Shown in pieces: positions 54,775-64,000 of a DNA stretch of 64,000 nt. The notes below the pieces were generated by a model. The model ran no database searches, had not been told where the DNA came from, and worked only from the letters and a program-made list of their open reading frames with translations. A program made the position numbers and the translations under genes. Source of the DNA: Anodontia alba (taxonomy: Eukaryota > Mollusca > Bivalvia > Lucinida > Lucinidae); assembly GCA_964016985.1 (NCBI GenBank), contig OZ024830.1, positions 79,435,852 to 79,499,851 of the forward strand, read 5' to 3'. The first letter of the stretch is position 1, and the number at the start of each line of letters is the position of its first letter.

Positions 54775-55640
54775 TGTAGTAGGAGGAGAAATAGACCTGT
54801 AAAGAAAATATTCCCGTCGAGTGCCCCGACCGGGGATCGAACCAGGTACCCCTGGATCTGTAAGCGAGCGTCATAACCACGAGGCTAAAAGGTCAGGACC
54901 AGTTAGACTGGTCATTTATGCGCCCTGTATATTTACATACATATTGATTATTTGTACTTCGCTTTGCCGCGCTACTGCACTCCTCCATCCTACAATGAAA
55001 CATTTGTATCAAATGTTTTCTACTATTCCCAGGCCCTTTTGTGACTCCGTTGCCATTGCATCGCCCTTGGGCTCCGACAGCAGTCATCCTGGCACCAGGC
55101 ACCACATGTAGTAGGAGGAGAAATAGACCTGTAAAGAAAATATTCCCGTCGAGTGCACCGACCGGGGATCGAACCAGGTACCCCTGGATCTGTAAGCGAG
55201 CGTCATAACCACGAGGCTAAAAGGTCCGGACCAGTTAGACTGGTCATTTATGCGCCCTATATATTTACATACATATTGATTATTTGTACTTCGCTTTGCC
55301 GCGCTACTGCACTCCTCCATCCTACAATGAAACATTTGTATCAAATGTTTTCTACTATTCCCAGGCCCTTTTGTGACTCCGTTGCCATTGCATCGCCCTT
55401 GGGCTCCGACAGCAGTCATCCTGGCACCAGGCACCACATGTAGTAGGAGGAGAAATAGAACTGTAAAGAAAATATTCCCGTCGAGTGCACCGACCGGGGA
55501 TCGAACCAGGTACCCCTGGATCTGTAATCGAGCGTCATAACCACGAGGCTGAAAGGTCGGACCAGTTAGACTGATCATTTATGCGCCCTATTTTTTTACA
55601 TACATATTGATTATTTGTACTTCGCTTTGCCGCGCTACTA
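54775..55640 (-). repeat. Tandem 332-bp unit containing a SINE, ~2.6 copies
   Basis: Unit starts at 54775, 55107 and 55439, exactly 332 apart, with only scattered base differences. Each unit carries on the minus strand a tRNA-like head (GTGGTTATGACGC and GGTTCGATCCC, about 54835-54890 in unit 1). The third copy stops near 55640. Confidence 0.93.
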
Positions 55641-56528
55641 CACTTTGTTACTTTATGAAATTATTTATTTATTTGTAACTTTAGTGATTATTTATTCATG
55701 TGGTCATTTTATACGACCAGCGCGGATACGCAGGCTGATCTTATTCTTCTCTAGGCGCACATACCTCTTTGTAGGAAGCGCTGTGCTCGGATTTTTTTTT
55801 TCTTTTTTTTTTTTTCTTTTTTTTTTTTAATTATTCATTTCTGCAAATAAATCTCTCAATAAACTATATTGTGCATAATTCGAGGACGTGGATACAATTT
55901 TAAGGAAATTGATCAACATTTATTGTACCCAGTTGTGACTTTATATTTTCTAAAAACAAAAACTGGACAGTATACGCGTCAGGTGTAGAAATAAAAGCTA
56001 ATAATGCAATTCATAACCTATCGTAACAAGTGTGCCTAGTTAAGACTCAGGTCATTCTGCACTAATTCCACATGTAATATGATAGTGCCTTTGGATCATA
56101 CTAATTCTGTTGGGCCTCTACTTTTCTACGGTTTACTGACCTACAAGACTAGATCGAGGCACAGCTTATTGTTCATGTCTGTAAAAGCCATTTGCCACTT
56201 TTGCTCTCCGTGCTGGAATCTGTCGAGGTCTAAATGAATAAAAATCTAAAAGGTTGTCTTTGGAAACAAAGAATACACAAAAGAACGAAAAGCCTTTTCG
56301 GTGTCTGTAACCCCTTTTCGGTGTGACGTTATTTTTTTTTTTTTTTTTTTTTTGTCGAAATGGTTAACCCTCCGGTACCACAAGTCCTTTTCGGTGTTTA
56401 GTATGCCCAATATTGAACCACTTGGAGATGCATTTTACCCAAACATTTACAGTCATTTCCCATTGCAGCTCTTCAATCATTTTTAATCTTTTCTAAAATA
56501 ATAGGTTTTCGCGCAGAAAGGTTTTGAC
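55641..56528. other. Upstream region of LYRM9
   Basis: T-rich runs at 55790-55830 and 56330-56354. A weak retroelement-tail match (TTTGGAAACAAAGAATACAC) lies at 56257-56278. No promoter motif can be supported. Confidence 0.35.
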
Positions 56529-61688
<5,160 letters not shown>

Positions 61689-62117
61689 TAAAGTGTGATC
61701 TTGTCTAAATATTTCATACATCCAGAGAAGATCATATTTCAAATAAATGCAGAAAACTTCATTGAAAAATCTACAGTATTTTTTCAGATATATGGCGATA
61801 TAAAATTTTACCAAAATACATAGGATAATATAGGGATTTACCATTGTTTTTACCCAGTGCATAAAGCTCCTGTATGATCAAGATGAATATTGGACACAAA
61901 GTGACATGACACTGTTTAACGGAATGGCAAGGAGATAGTGTCCCAAAATCAAGGGTAAATAAGATATTCTAATAGTATCACTTGTAGCCTCTTGTGGACA
62001 ATAAGTAAAAGAGTGCATCTGTTATAGTTTTTTTTTCACTCTTCAGAATGTTTATTATGTGAGTAAGCATAACTCCAGATAAGAGGGGGTGTCCACACAG
62101 TATTTTTATTATTTCTC

Positions 62118-62205
62118 AACGAAAATATGGGTACTCATTAGCAGCGTCTCAGTGAGAGACTTCTAATATAAGTACCCACAATATATGTTTTTATGGAGAA
62201 ATGAG
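62118..62205. repeat. Solitary core hairpin
   Basis: AAAATATGGGTACTCATTAG and partial complement ending CCCACAATATATGTTTTTAT, without family A ends. Confidence 0.65.
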
Positions 62206-62451
62206 AAAAGTATCAGTACTTTTCGGTCGAAAAGAAAAAAGCTGCTTATATGGAGCTTTGAGTAAGACTGTATGTCAGGGCTAGGGCAGATCCAATTGGG
62301 TTGTCCCTATAATATTATGTGTACAGTCAGTGTTCCAGATAAATAGTTTTACAATCTGTATTGTACTGTTCAAAATCGAAACAAATCAGTACTGACAGTT
62401 TTAAATCCGTATCCTGGAGGTATAGTAGTCCGTAAGCAATCTGAACACTCA

Positions 62452-62655
62452 CAGTGCTATGGGCAAATTCAGCAGATGACAAACTGATGATATTTTTCTT
62501 ATTTTTCCTAGAAAAAAGGAACTGACACTTCATGCAAATTCTCTCCTTAGGAGATAATTTGCATGAAATGTCAAATCCTGTTTTCTGGGAAAAATAAAAG
62601 AAAAAATATTTCAGAATTTCGTCTGCTGAAAGTCTTACCCAGCATGTAAAGTGTT
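62452..62655. mobile_element. Family E palindromic MITE, best copy
   Basis: Complete: GTGCTATGGGCAAATTCAGC to CTTACCCAGCATG, with TTCATGCAAATTCTCTCC and complement at the centre. Confidence 0.9.
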
Positions 62656-62858
62656 AATATAAATTACTTAATACAGCTTTATAAATATAAAAAAAATATG
62701 TATGTAGTAATTTTCTCTTCTATTGATTATATATCTAAATTTTAGTGTTGTTATGTTCTAGAGCTAAAAACATGTAGAAAAGTTTTGATGCTAAGTTGCT
62801 TTAAAAAAGAACCGCCCAATCTGCAGTAATTGTGTTCATCAATGAGATTGACATTTTA

Positions 62859-63136
62859 CATTACGAAAACACGCCTATTCAAATATACTGAAAATTTTAC
62901 CACCAAAAAAATGAAAATTTTCAGATGAAAAAGTCTGATATTTTTCATATTTCTGCTCAAAACATAGATTGTGGGTACTCGTTAGAATCGCCTCGGCGAG
63001 GCGGTTCTAACGAGTACCCACAGTCTATGTTTTGAGCAGAAATAAGAAAAATAATGTATACCCCTGTAAACCCCAGTTTTACTATATAAAAAGTGGGGTT
63101 TAAGAGGGTCAATATTATATAGGTGTTTTCGTGATG
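62859..63136 (-). mobile_element. Family A element, copy 13
   Basis: 278 bp, full length, reverse orientation; central palindrome nearly perfect. Confidence 0.93.
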
Positions 63137-63607
63137 AAGATAATGTGATACTGACAGTCTTCAACATGCACCAGTATCCTTGGAAAATGATCAGTATCAT
63201 TTTGAAAATGAACCAGTATTTGCCTAAAATGGATCTGTAAATACTGGGATACTGGTCTTATCTGGAGCAATGGTGCTGTGTATGTAACGTTAGTGCATGT
63301 ATACGCGCTTCTGTTGTACCAAAGGACTGCCATAATTTCGTCCATGTTTAGTGCATTATCACTGACATTACATCTGTTCTAAATCAATTAAATATTGGAT
63401 TTTGACCCAAATGTTTGATATGGTCAGGTTATTGCACATCTCAGAGTTCAAACAGGCACTGCATATACCGTTCATACCTTGTCCTAAAATTCATCGCAGT
63501 CACAACAAAACTAAGTATTCTGCGACATCTGATTTAGTTCTACACTGTTTGCTCGGGCCTGTTAGTCCCAGTAGTTCTACGACCATTTTGCCCCATACGA
63601 CACGATG

Positions 63608-63762
63608 ATTCAATAATGCTATTTGTCAGTTACTGGTGAAAGTATGTGCACAAGTACTGTTAACCTCATAGAGGACTAAGCCTGCCCAGGAAAAGTTGGG
63701 GCAGGTTAACTGACAGACTTGGCATGATCTTATCAGTGTTAACTGGGCCGTAAAACATCAAA
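63608..63762 (+). mobile_element. SINE family F, 5'-truncated
   Basis: GTCAGTTACTGGTGAAAGTA, GAGGACTAAGCCTGCCCAGG and GGGCCGTAAAACATCAA follow the SINE tail; head absent. Confidence 0.7.
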
Positions 63763-63924
63763 AGTAGCTCAATTATCAACCATCAGTTTAAGTCACACCT
63801 AAGATATAAAGTCACAGTTACCTACTTTTTGAGTATTCTGCGACGTCAAATCTAGATCTTCACTTTGGTCAGGCTTGTCTAACCACCATTAGAGTAAATA
63901 CGGTATTACTTGTAAATTTGAGAC

Positions 63925-64000
63925 AGACAACCCTCTTTATACCGACATTCGATATAACGACAAAATTCGTTATAATGACAATTTGACTATCACGAATCCT
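63925..64000. mobile_element. Possible end of a pogo-like element
   Basis: GACAACCCTCTTTATACCGA and CGATATAACGACAAAATTCG resemble the staircase of motifs at the ends of pogo-type elements. Cut by the window edge. Confidence 0.35.

Noticed and set aside
54821..55578. Repeated 96-, 70- and 164-codon open frames
   Set aside because: They recur only because the 332-bp unit is tandemly repeated and include a SINE head; no protein family matches.

Overview
The window is nuclear DNA from an animal, most likely a bivalve mollusc. The evidence is short exons (38-165 bp) separated by 1-5 kb AT-rich introns with GT-AG ends, and very dense insertions of tRNA-derived SINEs, LINE fragments, a Tc1-like element and many palindromic MITE-like elements of the kind common in bivalve genomes. 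The species cannot be named from the sequence alone. There is nothing prokaryotic: no operons, no CRISPR array, no rRNA. The long open reading frames are transposon or low-complexity sequence; the real genes appear only when exons are assembled by splice sites and protein family similarity.

Three host genes are supported. (1) 3251-18518, minus strand: a complete nine-exon gene for a 272-residue short-chain dehydrogenase closest to 17-beta-hydroxysteroid dehydrogenase 14 (HSD17B14). (2) 31712-50608, minus strand: a complete eight-exon gene for a 277-residue aspartate dehydrogenase domain-containing protein (ASPDH). (3) 56529-61667 and probably beyond, plus strand: two coding exons of LYRM9, a small LYR-motif protein; its last exon is unresolved. 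ASPDH and LYRM9 are divergent, with about 5.9 kb between their start codons. All exon phases agree across every junction that was assembled. The three genes have no obvious shared pathway.

Most of the remaining sequence is repeats. 1-750: decayed LINE. 3531-4085: a tract almost without A or C. 8978-10815 and 15441-16560: retroelement fragments inside HSD17B14 introns. 19051-22400: an array of about nine units of about 287 bp, upstream of HSD17B14. 22438-31700: repeats between the two minus-strand genes, including a transposase fragment split by two MITEs. 38429-40387, in an ASPDH intron: a SINE with target-site duplication and a near-complete Tc1 element, nested in an older SINE. 54775-55640: a SINE-bearing 332-bp unit in about 2.6 tandem copies. 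56781-58378: long inverted repeats flanking a LINE fragment, in LYRM9 intron 1.

The most striking signal is a family of about 14 copies of a roughly 278-bp element (family A here) with 20-bp terminal inverted repeats and three internal hairpins. The central hairpin is a near-perfect palindrome of about 70 bp. Related central hairpins also occur inside elements with quite different ends (family B and several solitary copies), which suggests a hairpin module shared between element families. Family letters (A, B, C and so on) are labels used only in this report.
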